Assembly (NCBI GenBank): GCA_030613705.1
Contig: JAUWLJ010000021.1
Coordinates: forward strand, 1 to 13,194
Source of the DNA: Chloroflexota bacterium
GTDB taxonomy: Bacteria; Chloroflexota; Anaerolineae; Anaerolineales; UBA4823
Direction of reading: 5' to 3'
Length of the DNA: 13,194 bases
Positions within the stretch are counted from its first letter, which is position 1; every line of letters begins with the position of its first letter. The position numbers were made by a program, and so were the translations under genes. Below, piece after piece: positions 1-7,449 of the stretch. Under the pieces are notes generated by a model. It did not search any database, was not told the origin of the DNA, and worked only from the letters and a program-made list of their open reading frames with translations.

Positions 1-2
1 AA

Positions 3-392
3 CAGCGCGACGACCAAGCCACTGAAGTTGCAAGGTTTAATGCGCAAAACACCCAATTGGCACAGGAAGTTGTTGAGACCGGCTTAGCTGCAAAAATCAC
101 TGCAACACCGACGGTAACACTCCTCCCGCCGACAGCAACAGCAAGCGCCTCTCCAACACTGGTAATTGCTCAACCCACACAGGTAGTAGTTTCTCCGACT
201 ATCGACAGGACTGCCACTGTGTCTGCCTTATTGACGGAGGCAGCCGCTGGAAAATTAACTCCAACTCCGACTGCCTCTGCTCTCCCAGATACCGGGTTTG
301 CTGAAGATGTGGGAATCCCAGCAATGGTTGGCCTGGCATTGTTCTTAGTTGTGGTTATTTTCTTAGCCAGGCGGTTGCGAACAGCAAGTTAA
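3..392 (+). CDS. C-terminal part of an LPXTG-like, sortase-anchored surface protein (5' truncated)
   Basis: The reading frame is open from the window edge, so the true start lies upstream. An internal TTG at 57 is not a convincing start. The visible 129 residues are a low-complexity region rich in Thr, Ser, Pro, Ala and Val with repeated TPT/SPT-like steps, as in cell-surface stalks. It ends in the classical three-part cell-wall sorting signal: LPDTG (bases 282-296), a hydrophobic segment of about 20 residues (GIPAMVGLALFLVVVIFLA), and a short basic tail starting RRLR. In Gram-positive-type envelopes a sortase cleaves between Thr and Gly and attaches the protein to the wall or to another protein. 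The N-terminal domain is outside the window, so the function is unknown. No sortase gene is visible here. The next gene is convergent, and a terminator follows the stop. Confidence 0.8.
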   Translation, partial: QRDDQATEVARFNAQNTQLAQEVVETGLAAKITATPTVTLLPPTATASASPTLVIAQPTQVVVSPTIDRTATVSALLTEAAAGKLTPTPTASALPDTGFAEDVGIPAMVGLALFLVVVIFLARRLRTAS

Positions 393-401
393 TGTAAGTA
401 A

Positions 402-440
402 AAAGGGTGATGCTTGCGGAACAGGCATCATCCTTTATTT
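402..440. terminator. Bidirectional intrinsic terminator between convergent genes
   Basis: A 12-bp stem with one G-U pair forms between 402-413 (AAAGGGTGATGC) and 425-436 (GCATCATCCTTT), with an 11-nt loop. On the plus strand it is followed by a T-rich stretch (ATTTAATCTT). On the minus strand the stem is followed by TTTTTACTTAC. It therefore can end both the surface-protein transcript and the convergent phosphohexomutase transcript. Confidence 0.75.
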
Positions 441-476
441 AATCTTCACGCTTGTAAGAGTCTTTGCTTGTAATCG

Positions 477-1937
477 TTAGGTTGTGCTCGCAGCAACCTC
501 CTCACCGAATTTGAGGAGGTCTTGAACCATCTCGGGAGTGCGCCCTTCAGCGTAAACTCGCAACACCGGTTCAGTTCCAGAAGGACGAATCAGCAACCAG
601 GAATCATCCTCCAGGATAAATTTTACCCCATCAAGGGATTGTACTTCAACCACTTTTTCGCCACCGATTTCAGGTGGCGTTTCTTCTGTCAGCTGGCGAC
701 TCATCTGTTCTTTGGCAATTGGATGGCTCAAACGCAAGTCTGTGCGCTGATAATGCACCGGACCATATTTGTTGACTAAGTCTTCAACTAATTCATACAA
801 GGAAGCTCCCAAAGTTGCTACCATTTCGATTAACAATAACGCCATTAAGGCTCCATCACCTTCCGGGATATGACCCCGGAATGAAATTCCACCAGATTCC
901 TCTCCACCAATCAAGATGTCTTCTTTTAGCATGTACTCGGCGATATAGTTGAATCCAACCGGTGTTTCGTAGACAGGTAAATCATAAGCCTGTGCCAGGC
1001 GATCGATCATCCGGGTAGTCGACACAGTGCGTACTACAGGACCGCGCCAGCCTCTTTCTTCTACCAAATATCTCATCGACAAGGCCATGATTTTGTGTGG
1101 GTCGATATAATTTCCCCGCTCATCCATTGCTCCGATCCGGTCTCCATCACCATCCGTGGCTAAGCCCAAGTCACCCATACCCGTGCTGATCGCTCCCGCG
1201 AGAGTGCCTAAATAGCGAGCAATCGGTTCGGGATGCACACCGCCAAACCCGGGGTTCATATCTCCCCGGATTTCACGAACTTCGCAACCAGTCCCTTTGA
1301 GGATGCCTTTTATTATGCCCCGCCCTGAGCCATACATCGAATCAACAACAATGCGTTGAGGATTATCCGCGATGGCATCGAAATTGATCAACTGGCGTAA
1401 ATGCGCGTAATAATCTGGAAGAGGATTAAAACGCTGAAGCAAACCTGATTTTCGAGCTTGTTGGTAATCCATCATGTTTGGTCCCCGGCCGCGTTCCTCA
1501 TTATCATTGAGGTAAACTTCAACCCGGCGACACTGTTCTCGTAAGGCCGAACCACCATACGAGGCTTTCAGTTTGACACCATTGTAGCGAGGCGCATTAT
1601 GGGAGGCGGTTATCACCACGCCAGCAATCGCCCCCATATGGCGAACGATATATGAGATCGCAGGTGTCGGAGCATCGCCTTGAGTCAGGAAAACTGTATA
1701 ACCATTACCCGCCAGGACTCGCGCGACCTCACCTGCATAACGATCGGAAAGAAAACGGGTGTCGAAACCTACTACCATTTTATCGGGATCGGGTGTCTTT
1801 CCCACTGGACTGCCATCATTCCATGTATCGGATTTAATTGCATCAGCGATGGCTTGCGTTACCAATCGCAGGTTATGAAAGGTGAATGTGTCCGAAATTA
1901 CAGCCCGCCAACCATCGGTTCCAAAATGAATGGGCAT
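477..1937 (-). CDS. Phosphoglucomutase/phosphomannomutase family (alpha-D-phosphohexomutase)
   Basis: This 486-aa cytoplasmic enzyme is full length for the family. It interconverts hexose-1- and hexose-6-phosphates via a phosphoserine and a bisphosphate intermediate, feeding nucleotide-sugar, cell-wall and storage-glucan synthesis. All four active-site signatures are present: FGTDGWRA at residues 5-12; the catalytic serine loop TASHN at 110-114 (Ser112); the Mg-binding DGDGDR at 262-267; the sugar-specificity loop GEESGG at 345-350; and the phosphate-binding loop RPSGTEP at 451-457. The GEESGG form of the sugar loop fits enzymes that accept glucose and/or mannose phosphates; the exact substrate cannot be read from sequence. 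The ATG start has a GAGG Shine-Dalgarno (complement of 1948-1951) 10 nt upstream. It is transcribed divergently from the CNBD/PH gene and ends at the bidirectional terminator. Confidence 0.95.
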   Translation of the reverse strand: MPIHFGTDGWRAVISDTFTFHNLRLVTQAIADAIKSDTWNDGSPVGKTPDPDKMVVGFDTRFLSDRYAGEVARVLAGNGYTVFLTQGDAPTPAISYIVRHMGAIAGVVITASHNAPRYNGVKLKASYGGSALREQCRRVEVYLNDNEERGRGPNMMDYQQARKSGLLQRFNPLPDYYAHLRQLINFDAIADNPQRIVVDSMYGSGRGIIKGILKGTGCEVREIRGDMNPGFGGVHPEPIARYLGTLAGAISTGMGDLGLATDGDGDRIGAMDERGNYIDPHKIMALSMRYLVEERGWRGPVVRTVSTTRMIDRLAQAYDLPVYETPVGFNYIAEYMLKEDILIGGEESGGISFRGHIPEGDGALMALLLIEMVATLGASLYELVEDLVNKYGPVHYQRTDLRLSHPIAKEQMSRQLTEETPPEIGGEKVVEVQSLDGVKFILEDDSWLLIRPSGTEPVLRVYAEGRTPEMVQDLLKFGEEVAASTT

Positions 1938-2011
1938 TTGTTTTGTACCTCGCGTAAGAATGTTTTGTAAATTCTATCACTTATTAGGGTCACCCCGATT
2001 TTTTCGGTTCG

Positions 2012-2020
2012 TGCTAAAAT
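2012..2020 (+). promoter_or_regulatory. Extended -10 promoter element directly before a start codon
   Basis: The sequence TGCTAAAAT contains the extended -10 pattern TGn followed by TAAAAT (2015-2020). Only 6 nt separate it from the ATG at 2027, and there is no Shine-Dalgarno sequence. If used, transcription would start at or next to the A of the ATG, giving a leaderless mRNA. I found no good -35 hexamer, which is tolerable for an extended -10 promoter. Confidence 0.45.
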
Positions 2021-2026
2021 GAGTCT

Positions 2027-3760
2027 ATGACCCCAGAGAGTGATCAAATTTTGCGTTCCTTGAATCTCGTTGAGATCTTTAATGACCTTGACGATGACCA
2101 GCTGGCAACTATTGCCTCGAGATTCAAGATATTAAGGCTAGAGCCGTGGCAGCCTCTTTTCAAGGATCGCGAAGCGGAGGACGATTTCTACATTGTCCAA
2201 TCTGGAAGTCTTTTCATCGCTGGCGAGGTAGACGATAGCGACCAAGAGAGAATTCACCCTGGGGAATATTTTCTCGAGGAAGCAATGCTCTACGGGCATA
2301 CCGAGAATGCATATATCACCACAGATAAGGCGACCGAGTTGCTGCATCTTGAGGGAGCAGAGTTCTACCAGTTGCTATCTGAATTTCCGCAAATAAAATC
2401 CTGGCTCGCCCGCAGTCCAGAAAGCCAGTGGTTGGTAAGAACTCGCAAATTTAAATGGGTGGGAGAAGAAGAGCTGATCGCATATGTTGCCCGCAAACAT
2501 GAAGTGATTTTCGTATTCAGTTTGATTGGTCCAATAATCTTCTTCCTGGCAGCATTAGCGATAATCTTCGCGGTATCCGCCACTAATGTTTCGACAACGA
2601 TTTGGACAACCGGTGCTGCCTGTTCAATGGGTTTAGCTGTTTTCGCTGTGCTTTGGGGCATCTGGAAATGGATCGATTGGGGTAATGATTACTATATCGT
2701 CACCGATCAACGAGTGGTTTGGGTCGAAAAAGTGATCTTTTTTTACGAGAGCAGGGACGAAGCACCATTGACAACAATATTGGCGGTAAATACGACCACC
2801 ACCTTTCTTGGCCGCTTATTTCATTATGGCAGTGTGATTGTTAAGACGTTCACTGGTAAAATAACATTTCGCAATTTGAGAGATCCAAATCGTATGGTCG
2901 AGTTCATTGATGAGTACCGTGAGCGTATTCAAAAGGGCTCAGTACGCAGAGAAAAGCGGGAGATCGATCAAGAAATCCGGCAACGCTTGGGTTGGGAAGA
3001 TGGACAAAAGCCTGCACCGAATCATGATGGAGGCGTGCAAGAACCTTCCGCAGGAGATCGAGAGGAGAAGAGAAGTATCTGGCAGAATTATTTCGGCAAT
3101 ATCTTCACGATGCGATTTGAAGAAGACAATGTAATCACTTACCGCAAATACTGGCCAACATTATTCGGCAAGATATGGCTACCGACGGTTTTGATAATCG
3201 TAGTCGTATTAGGTATGGGATTCATAATCAATTTATTCACTGCAGGACAAATTTCAGCTCAATTGGCAGAGACTATTTTGGTGCTGTGTATAGCATTCAT
3301 CCTTTTGGTACTCATCCCATGGTGGATTTATCGGTATGTAGACTGGCGAAATGATATCTACCAAGTGACTGATAAACACATCATTGATATTGAGCGTAAA
3401 CCGCTGGGCACGGAAGTGAAAAAAGCTGCGCCAGTTGAAAATATTCTCACTCTGGAACACGAAAGAGTGGGTTTGTTTGGTTATCTGCTGAATTATGGTT
3501 TGGTGACGATAAATGTCGGGGAAACCCAATTCGTGTTTAGAAATGTGCATGAACCCGCCCGGATCCAGCAAGATATATTCAACCGGATATATGCCCTGCG
3601 ACGTGAGAAGGAACAAATTGATGCCGCGAACCAAAGGAAACGGTTTGTGGACGTGCTCGAGGTGTACCATCAGAACACAGAAGACCTGGACGATGATGAT
3701 TATTTTGATGAATATGATGACGATTTCGGGGTAGAATTAGGGCCTGATGGCTATTCGTGA
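2027..3760 (+). CDS. Membrane protein: degenerate cyclic-nucleotide-binding domain plus two tandem TM/bacterial-PH modules
   Basis: This 577-aa protein has three parts. Residues about 10-130 have the beta-roll pattern of the CAP/cNMP-binding fold (FYIVQSGSLFIAGE at 54-67, then PGEYFLEE at 78-85). The phosphate-binding cassette is degraded: its Gly is Leu83 and the usual Arg position is Glu/Asn (93-94), so cNMP binding is unlikely. Residues 150-300 and 368-522 are two copies of one module. Each has two transmembrane segments (about 158-183 and 194-214; 383-403 and 412-434), then a W-x-N-D-x-Y-x-V-T-D motif (217-227; 440-449), then a PH-like beta domain of the DUF304/bPH type (GRLFHYGSV at 262-270; GYLLNYGLV at 485-493) ending in FRN (281-283; 504-506). 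The linker (301-350) is charged. The C-terminus (about 552-572) is strongly acidic. Function unknown; an envelope or membrane-sensing role is inference. Its 3' end overlaps def by 14 nt, so the two are probably co-transcribed and translationally coupled. Confidence 0.85.
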   Translation: MTPESDQILRSLNLVEIFNDLDDDQLATIASRFKILRLEPWQPLFKDREAEDDFYIVQSGSLFIAGEVDDSDQERIHPGEYFLEEAMLYGHTENAYITTDKATELLHLEGAEFYQLLSEFPQIKSWLARSPESQWLVRTRKFKWVGEEELIAYVARKHEVIFVFSLIGPIIFFLAALAIIFAVSATNVSTTIWTTGAACSMGLAVFAVLWGIWKWIDWGNDYYIVTDQRVVWVEKVIFFYESRDEAPLTTILAVNTTTTFLGRLFHYGSVIVKTFTGKITFRNLRDPNRMVEFIDEYRERIQKGSVRREKREIDQEIRQRLGWEDGQKPAPNHDGGVQEPSAGDREEKRSIWQNYFGNIFTMRFEEDNVITYRKYWPTLFGKIWLPTVLIIVVVLGMGFIINLFTAGQISAQLAETILVLCIAFILLVLIPWWIYRYVDWRNDIYQVTDKHIIDIERKPLGTEVKKAAPVENILTLEHERVGLFGYLLNYGLVTINVGETQFVFRNVHEPARIQQDIFNRIYALRREKEQIDAANQRKRFVDVLEVYHQNTEDLDDDDYFDEYDDDFGVELGPDGYS

Positions 3761-4259
3761 GATTATCACTGTCCCTGACAAGATCTTGCGGGGAAAAGCG
3801 CGCAAAGCAACTTCATTTGGAGCGGAGCTGCAAACGCTGATCGATGATATGGTCGATACGATGCGGGTAGCGCCTGGAGTGGGGCTAGCTGCCCCTCAGG
3901 TAAATGCACCTCTCCGGGTGATCGTGGTTGAATTTAATGAGAGTGAGGATGAAGAAATACCACCTAAACTTTTCATGGTAGTTAACCCGAAGATCACCCG
4001 CTTTTCATCCGATCAAGATTTTGGCACTGAAGGTTGTTTATCATTACCGGGGATAGTCGGGGATGTTGAACGGCCGATAAGCGTAACAGTTAAAGGATTC
4101 AATCGTCGCGGTCAGCCGTTAAAAATTAAGGCCAGCGGATGGCTGGCACGGATTTTCCAGCATGAGGTCGATCACCTGGATGGAGTGCTTTTTGTCGATC
4201 GCGCTGATAAAGTTTGGCAGATCGAGGGTGAGACAACCCAAATAGGTCCTGCTGACTGA
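3747..4259 (+). CDS. def: Peptide deformylase
   Basis: This 170-aa metalloenzyme removes the formyl group from the N-terminal fMet of nascent proteins at the ribosome exit. All three family motifs are intact: GVGLAAPQ at residues 44-51, EGCLSLPG at 95-102 (metal ligand Cys97) and QHEVDH at 138-143 (metal ligands His139 and His143, catalytic Glu140). The length is normal for a bacterial PDF. The start ATG lies inside the last codons of the preceding membrane-protein gene, with a 14-nt overlap and only a weak AGGG-like sequence upstream, so translation is probably coupled to that gene. Its neighbour here is recF; fmt, the frequent partner of def, is not in the window. Confidence 0.97.
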   Translation: MAIREIITVPDKILRGKARKATSFGAELQTLIDDMVDTMRVAPGVGLAAPQVNAPLRVIVVEFNESEDEEIPPKLFMVVNPKITRFSSDQDFGTEGCLSLPGIVGDVERPISVTVKGFNRRGQPLKIKASGWLARIFQHEVDHLDGVLFVDRADKVWQIEGETTQIGPAD

Positions 4260-4291
4260 GGACTTTTGTAGAGAAATATCTATTTAATGGC

Positions 4292-4318
4292 TGCCACGGG
4301 GCCTAACTCTCCGTGGCA
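4292..4318 (+). terminator. Strong hairpin between def and recF, possible attenuator or weak terminator
   Basis: A perfect 8-bp stem forms between TGCCACGG (4292-4299) and CCGTGGCA (4311-4318), with an 11-nt loop. Only TTTGCTTG follows, so the U tract is poor for an intrinsic terminator. The hairpin ends 12 nt before the recF ATG, in a leader without a Shine-Dalgarno sequence. It could partly terminate the def transcript or limit recF expression. Confidence 0.5.
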
Positions 4319-4330
4319 TTTGCTTGAAAT

Positions 4331-5539
4331 ATGCACATCAACCATCTTTCACTGACTAATTTTCGCAATTTTACACGGCTTGATTTAGATGTGCCGAATG
4401 GACCGGTATTGGTGGTGGGGGCAAACGGCCAAGGAAAAACTTGCTTGTTGGAGGCGATATATTATCTAGCTACTTTCACCTCTTTTCATGCTTTCCATGA
4501 TCGAGAATTGGTCAACTTCCTAGCCGCACGGGAATCTCTGGCTGTAGGCCGGATAGTTGCCCAATTTGAAAGAGAATCTGAACAACACCGTTTTGAAGTT
4601 CGCATCATCAAAGAAACCAATGGGATAAATGGCTCTTCTCGTATACGCAAGGAAATTTTGCTTGACGGCATAAAGATGAAAATGGGTGAGGCGGTTGGTC
4701 ATTTCATGGCAGTCCTGTTTTTACCGCAGATGGTAGAGGTGATTGAAGGAGCACCTGAGGAGCGCCGTCGTTTTCTCAACCTGGCAATGTCTCAAGTCAT
4801 GCCTGGATTCGGCCGCACTTTGGCAGATTACTCGCAGACCCTTTCCCAGCGAAACGCATTGCTGAAACAGCTTCAAGAATTCGGCGGCGACGTCGGTCAA
4901 CTTGATTATTGGGATGAGCTGCTGGTTTCAAAAGGATCAGAGTTGATCTATGGCCGAATCCACACCGTCCATGATTTGGCACGAATCGCGGCCCGCAACC
5001 ATAGGGAGTTAACAAGAGGCGAAGCGATCCTACGTTTGTCTTACCAACCGGCATACGATCCCTTACCCCAAAATCCTGGGCAATTTCCGCTCCCGATCGA
5101 AGATCCAGTTGATCGAAGGGGGTTATCAATAGATGATATCCAAAAGGGATTCACCCAACGATTGAAGAATCAGCGAAGTGCGGATATTGCCCGGGGAGCA
5201 ACTACTGTTGGACCTCATCGGGATGAGCTGCGATTCCTGGAAAATGGGATCGACCTGGGAGTTTACGGTTCGCGAGGACAGGTTCGAACAGCAATGCTAT
5301 CTCTGAAAATTGCTGAATTGGCCTGGATGAAAGAGAAAACTAACCATTCCCCGGTGTTGTTGCTGGATGAAGCCCTGGCTGAGCTGGATCCAACCAGACG
5401 TGAGGATTTGCTCGATCGATTGACCAACAACGGACAGACTCTTTTAACAACTACAGACCTGGAATTATTTACCCCTGAATTTGTGGGCAAAGCGAAAGTG
5501 TGGAAAGTAAGTGATGGTAGGATTAAGCTAGAGACTTGA
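4331..5539 (+). CDS. recF: RecF, DNA repair and replication-gap ATPase
   Basis: RecF is an SMC-like ATPase that, with RecO and RecR, loads RecA at single-stranded gaps and stalled forks. The 402-aa protein is slightly longer than typical RecF. It begins with the usual N-terminal signature (LSLTNFRNF at residues 6-14). The Walker A loop GANGQGKT is at 30-37. The RecF-specific segment LFLPQMVEVIEGAPEERRRFLN (split: LFLPQ at 129-133, EGAPEERRRFLN at 139-150) follows. TTVGPHRDEL is at 291-300, the ABC-type signature loop GSRGQVRTAML at 313-323 and Walker B plus D-loop LLLDEALAELD at 343-353. No Shine-Dalgarno precedes the ATG; a hairpin lies just upstream. It sits downstream of def and convergent with rsmG, not beside dnaA/dnaN/gyrB, its common bacterial location. 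Confidence 0.96.
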   Translation: MHINHLSLTNFRNFTRLDLDVPNGPVLVVGANGQGKTCLLEAIYYLATFTSFHAFHDRELVNFLAARESLAVGRIVAQFERESEQHRFEVRIIKETNGINGSSRIRKEILLDGIKMKMGEAVGHFMAVLFLPQMVEVIEGAPEERRRFLNLAMSQVMPGFGRTLADYSQTLSQRNALLKQLQEFGGDVGQLDYWDELLVSKGSELIYGRIHTVHDLARIAARNHRELTRGEAILRLSYQPAYDPLPQNPGQFPLPIEDPVDRRGLSIDDIQKGFTQRLKNQRSADIARGATTVGPHRDELRFLENGIDLGVYGSRGQVRTAMLSLKIAELAWMKEKTNHSPVLLLDEALAELDPTRREDLLDRLTNNGQTLLTTTDLELFTPEFVGKAKVWKVSDGRIKLET

Positions 5540-5571
5540 TCTTTGTGTCTCGAACTCTGTAAATTGGTAAA

Positions 5572-6291
5572 TCAATCTGCTCCCAGGGGTCTTTTGGCTG
5601 GGATGCCGACACGACGGGGATAGCAATCTGGCGTAGCAGCTATTTTTTCGATTACCACTAAATAACGTTGCTCCTCTACTCCGGGAAGAGTAATTGGAAT
5701 AAGTTGTTGGATTTGACCACCCAAAATATGAATTGCCCGTTCGGCAGATTGAGCTTCTGCTGGACCGCTTTCACCCTTCATCGCCACAGCATAGCCTCCC
5801 ACGCGTACGAGTGGTAATAGGTATTCAACCAGCACTGGTAATGTTGCGACTGCTCTGGCGATTGCCCAGTCACCCATTTCCCGAAAATCTTGACGCGCAG
5901 CTATTGACTCAGCACGTTCCTGAAGAACCTCAACATCAGCTAAATTAATCATCTGGCAGATGTGTTCGCAGAAAGCAGCTTTTTTACTAACGGACTCAAT
6001 CAGGGTCAAGTTAATGCTTGGGAAAATGATCTTCAATGGTAACCCAGGAAAACCCGCACCAGTACCAACGTCGATAACCCTATCTGTGGGTGTGCTGCGC
6101 ATTGCCAAAGTACAGGAAAGCGAATCGAGGAAATGTTTGACCCTGATCTGTTTTGGATCATCAATCGCGGTGAGATTCATACGAGTGTTCCATTCGATCA
6201 GCTGTTGTTCATAAATTTCAAATGCTGACCGCTGGGCATCAGATATCCGGACTCCGAACAGATTCCAGGCATTTTTGATCAATTCCTTCAT
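5572..6291 (-). CDS. rsmG: 16S rRNA (guanine-527-N7)-methyltransferase RsmG (GidB)
   Basis: RsmG transfers a methyl group from SAM to N7 of G527 in 16S rRNA of the 30S subunit; loss of it can give low-level streptomycin resistance in several bacteria. The 239-aa protein has the family layout: WNTRMNLTA at residues 34-42, HFLDSL at 53-58, the SAM-binding glycine loop VIDVGTGAGFPGLPLKI at 72-88, RAVATLPVLVEYLLPL at 146-161, MKG at 171-173, and the conserved C-terminal RRVGIPAKRPL at 226-236. It is convergent with recF across a 32-nt gap in which I see no clear terminator. It has its own TATAAT upstream, and the preceding lipoprotein gene ends at an intrinsic terminator, so rsmG is probably a single-gene transcript. 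No Shine-Dalgarno is visible before the ATG. Confidence 0.96.
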   Translation of the reverse strand: MKELIKNAWNLFGVRISDAQRSAFEIYEQQLIEWNTRMNLTAIDDPKQIRVKHFLDSLSCTLAMRSTPTDRVIDVGTGAGFPGLPLKIIFPSINLTLIESVSKKAAFCEHICQMINLADVEVLQERAESIAARQDFREMGDWAIARAVATLPVLVEYLLPLVRVGGYAVAMKGESGPAEAQSAERAIHILGGQIQQLIPITLPGVEEQRYLVVIEKIAATPDCYPRRVGIPAKRPLGAD

Positions 6292-6300
6292 TGGTGAGGA

Positions 6301-6306
6301 ATTATA
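6301..6306 (-). promoter_or_regulatory. -10 element (TATAAT) for rsmG
   Basis: A perfect TATAAT on the minus strand ends 9 nt before the rsmG ATG (6291). Transcription would begin about 0-3 nt before the start codon, so the mRNA would be leaderless or nearly so, in line with the missing Shine-Dalgarno. A -35 at optimal spacing is not convincing. Confidence 0.55.
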
Positions 6307-6340
6307 CCTGTTGTCACAAAATTGGCTTTCCGATTTGAAT

Positions 6341-6379
6341 AAAAAATAACCCCATTTCAGATCAAAACAGAAATGGGGT
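6341..6379 (-). terminator. Intrinsic terminator of the DUF4349 lipoprotein transcript
   Basis: A perfect 10-bp stem forms between 6349-6358 and 6370-6379 (ACCCCATTTC and GAAATGGGGT on the plus strand) with an 11-nt loop. On the minus strand it is followed by TATTTTTTATTC, a good U tract. It lies 28 nt past the lipoprotein stop codon and before the rsmG promoter. Confidence 0.85.
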
Positions 6380-6407
6380 GCCTTTGGGATTTATTTTGGG
6401 ATAGATA

Positions 6408-7355
6408 TTATTCTTTTGGGTTGACCTCTTCAGGTGTTTCAACAGCCTCCGATTCTCGTTGTTGCTTCCGACGCCGGCGCCAGTTTCTTAGCCCACGGAT
6501 GATAAAGTACAAAGGAATTCCGATGATGAGAAGTATTGGCAGGACGAAGAGACCTATCCAGATGGCGATATTCACCAGACCTTGAAGGGCACCGATCAGA
6601 GATTGAATTGCATCTTTGATCACACCGACAGGCTCCCAGCCGCCAATCGTGATCGGTTGGACAACCTCATTGGGAATTAATTCCACGCTGATCGCCGATA
6701 ATCTGGCAGATTCCTCAAAATACTTGATCTGTCCCTTGATGACCTCGATTTGCTCACGTACCCGGGTTAACTGGTCAAAGACGGTCAAGACATCTTCTGT
6801 CCTATTCGCAGAATCCATGATATCCAACAACTGGGTTTCTGCTGCCTCTAAATTCTTCAAGCGCGACTGGAGATCGGTATATTCGCTGGTTACATCCTGA
6901 CTCTGGATGTTCTTGGTGATTGGTAGACGGTCGCTTTCGGCCTCGATCCTTGAGAGGGCTTCAACAAGATTTTCGGATGGCACGCGAATAGTAATCGCTG
7001 CCCTGGGGACTTCCCGGCCATCCGAAGTATGAGTCTGATAAAGATTGGCGCTAACTACAAAGCCGCCCATCTCTTCCGCCAAACGGCTAATCCTCTCCAT
7101 TGATTCATCCGGTGCAATGACGACCAACTCCAGTCTGGCATTCTTTACTACGATGCGATCATTGACTTGGACAGAACTGGTGTCAAATGAGGATGCCGCA
7201 TTGAAGTCTCTTGGTTCAGCGGCTGGGGCTTCGTCATAAATCGCACCCTCGGAGAAGCCGGCCTCCATTGGTGCGACAGCGGAACGTTGTGGAGAAGCGC
7301 AGGCGACGAGCAGGAGAGTGAACAATCCGATGGAAACGAGAAATTTTTTATTCAT
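6408..7355 (-). CDS. DUF4349-family lipoprotein with central coiled coil and C-terminal membrane anchor
   Basis: I chose the ATG at 7355 (315 aa) because a strong GGAGG Shine-Dalgarno lies 7 nt upstream and the protein then begins with a proper lipoprotein signal peptide: MNKK, a hydrophobic core, and the lipobox LVAC with Cys19. An in-frame upstream start at 7433 would bury this signal. Residues about 66-230 match the DUF4349 pattern: IVVKNARLELVV at 68-79, a beta-rich part with RVPSENL at 124-130, SEYTDLQSRLKNLEAAE at 157-173 opening a coiled coil that runs to about 215, then SAISVEL at 220-226. A transmembrane segment spans about 262-288, followed by an RRRRK tail at 293-297 facing the cytoplasm. 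The role of the family is not established; many members sit in the membrane with an external coiled coil. An intrinsic terminator follows the stop. Confidence 0.88.
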   Translation of the reverse strand: MNKKFLVSIGLFTLLLVACASPQRSAVAPMEAGFSEGAIYDEAPAAEPRDFNAASSFDTSSVQVNDRIVVKNARLELVVIAPDESMERISRLAEEMGGFVVSANLYQTHTSDGREVPRAAITIRVPSENLVEALSRIEAESDRLPITKNIQSQDVTSEYTDLQSRLKNLEAAETQLLDIMDSANRTEDVLTVFDQLTRVREQIEVIKGQIKYFEESARLSAISVELIPNEVVQPITIGGWEPVGVIKDAIQSLIGALQGLVNIAIWIGLFVLPILLIIGIPLYFIIRGLRNWRRRRKQQRESEAVETPEEVNPKE

Positions 7356-7362
7356 TGCCTTT

Positions 7363-7367
7363 CCTCC
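7363..7367 (-). promoter_or_regulatory. Shine-Dalgarno that fixes the lipoprotein start
   Basis: GGAGG on the minus strand lies 7 nt before the ATG at 7355. It supports the shorter start, which places the lipoprotein signal peptide at the N-terminus. It also shows that this genome does use conventional ribosome binding sites, in contrast to several neighbours that lack them. Confidence 0.85.
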
Positions 7368-7449
7368 AGGATAATTTCCCTCTAATGACGCCTGATAATG
7401 GGGATAAGTTCCCTTGGATAATTCCCCGTTCACCAGTGATTGATTAGTG

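Noticed and set aside
1994..2006. Short palindrome CCGATTTTTTCGG in the pgm/CNBD divergent gap
   Set aside because: The stem is only 4 bp and sits between divergent genes, so a terminator role is not credible.
5540..5571. Possible terminator between convergent recF and rsmG
   Set aside because: Only a 5-bp GAGAC/GTCTC pairing without a following T run is seen.
7356..7433. Longer N-terminus for the DUF4349 lipoprotein
   Set aside because: It would put 26 residues before the lipoprotein signal peptide, and the strong Shine-Dalgarno is placed for the ATG at 7355.
7356..7449. GGGGA...TCCCC near-palindrome in the lipoprotein leader
   Set aside because: The arms (GGGATAAG and GGATAATTCCCC area) pair over only about 5 bp; no convincing structure or promoter could be assigned.
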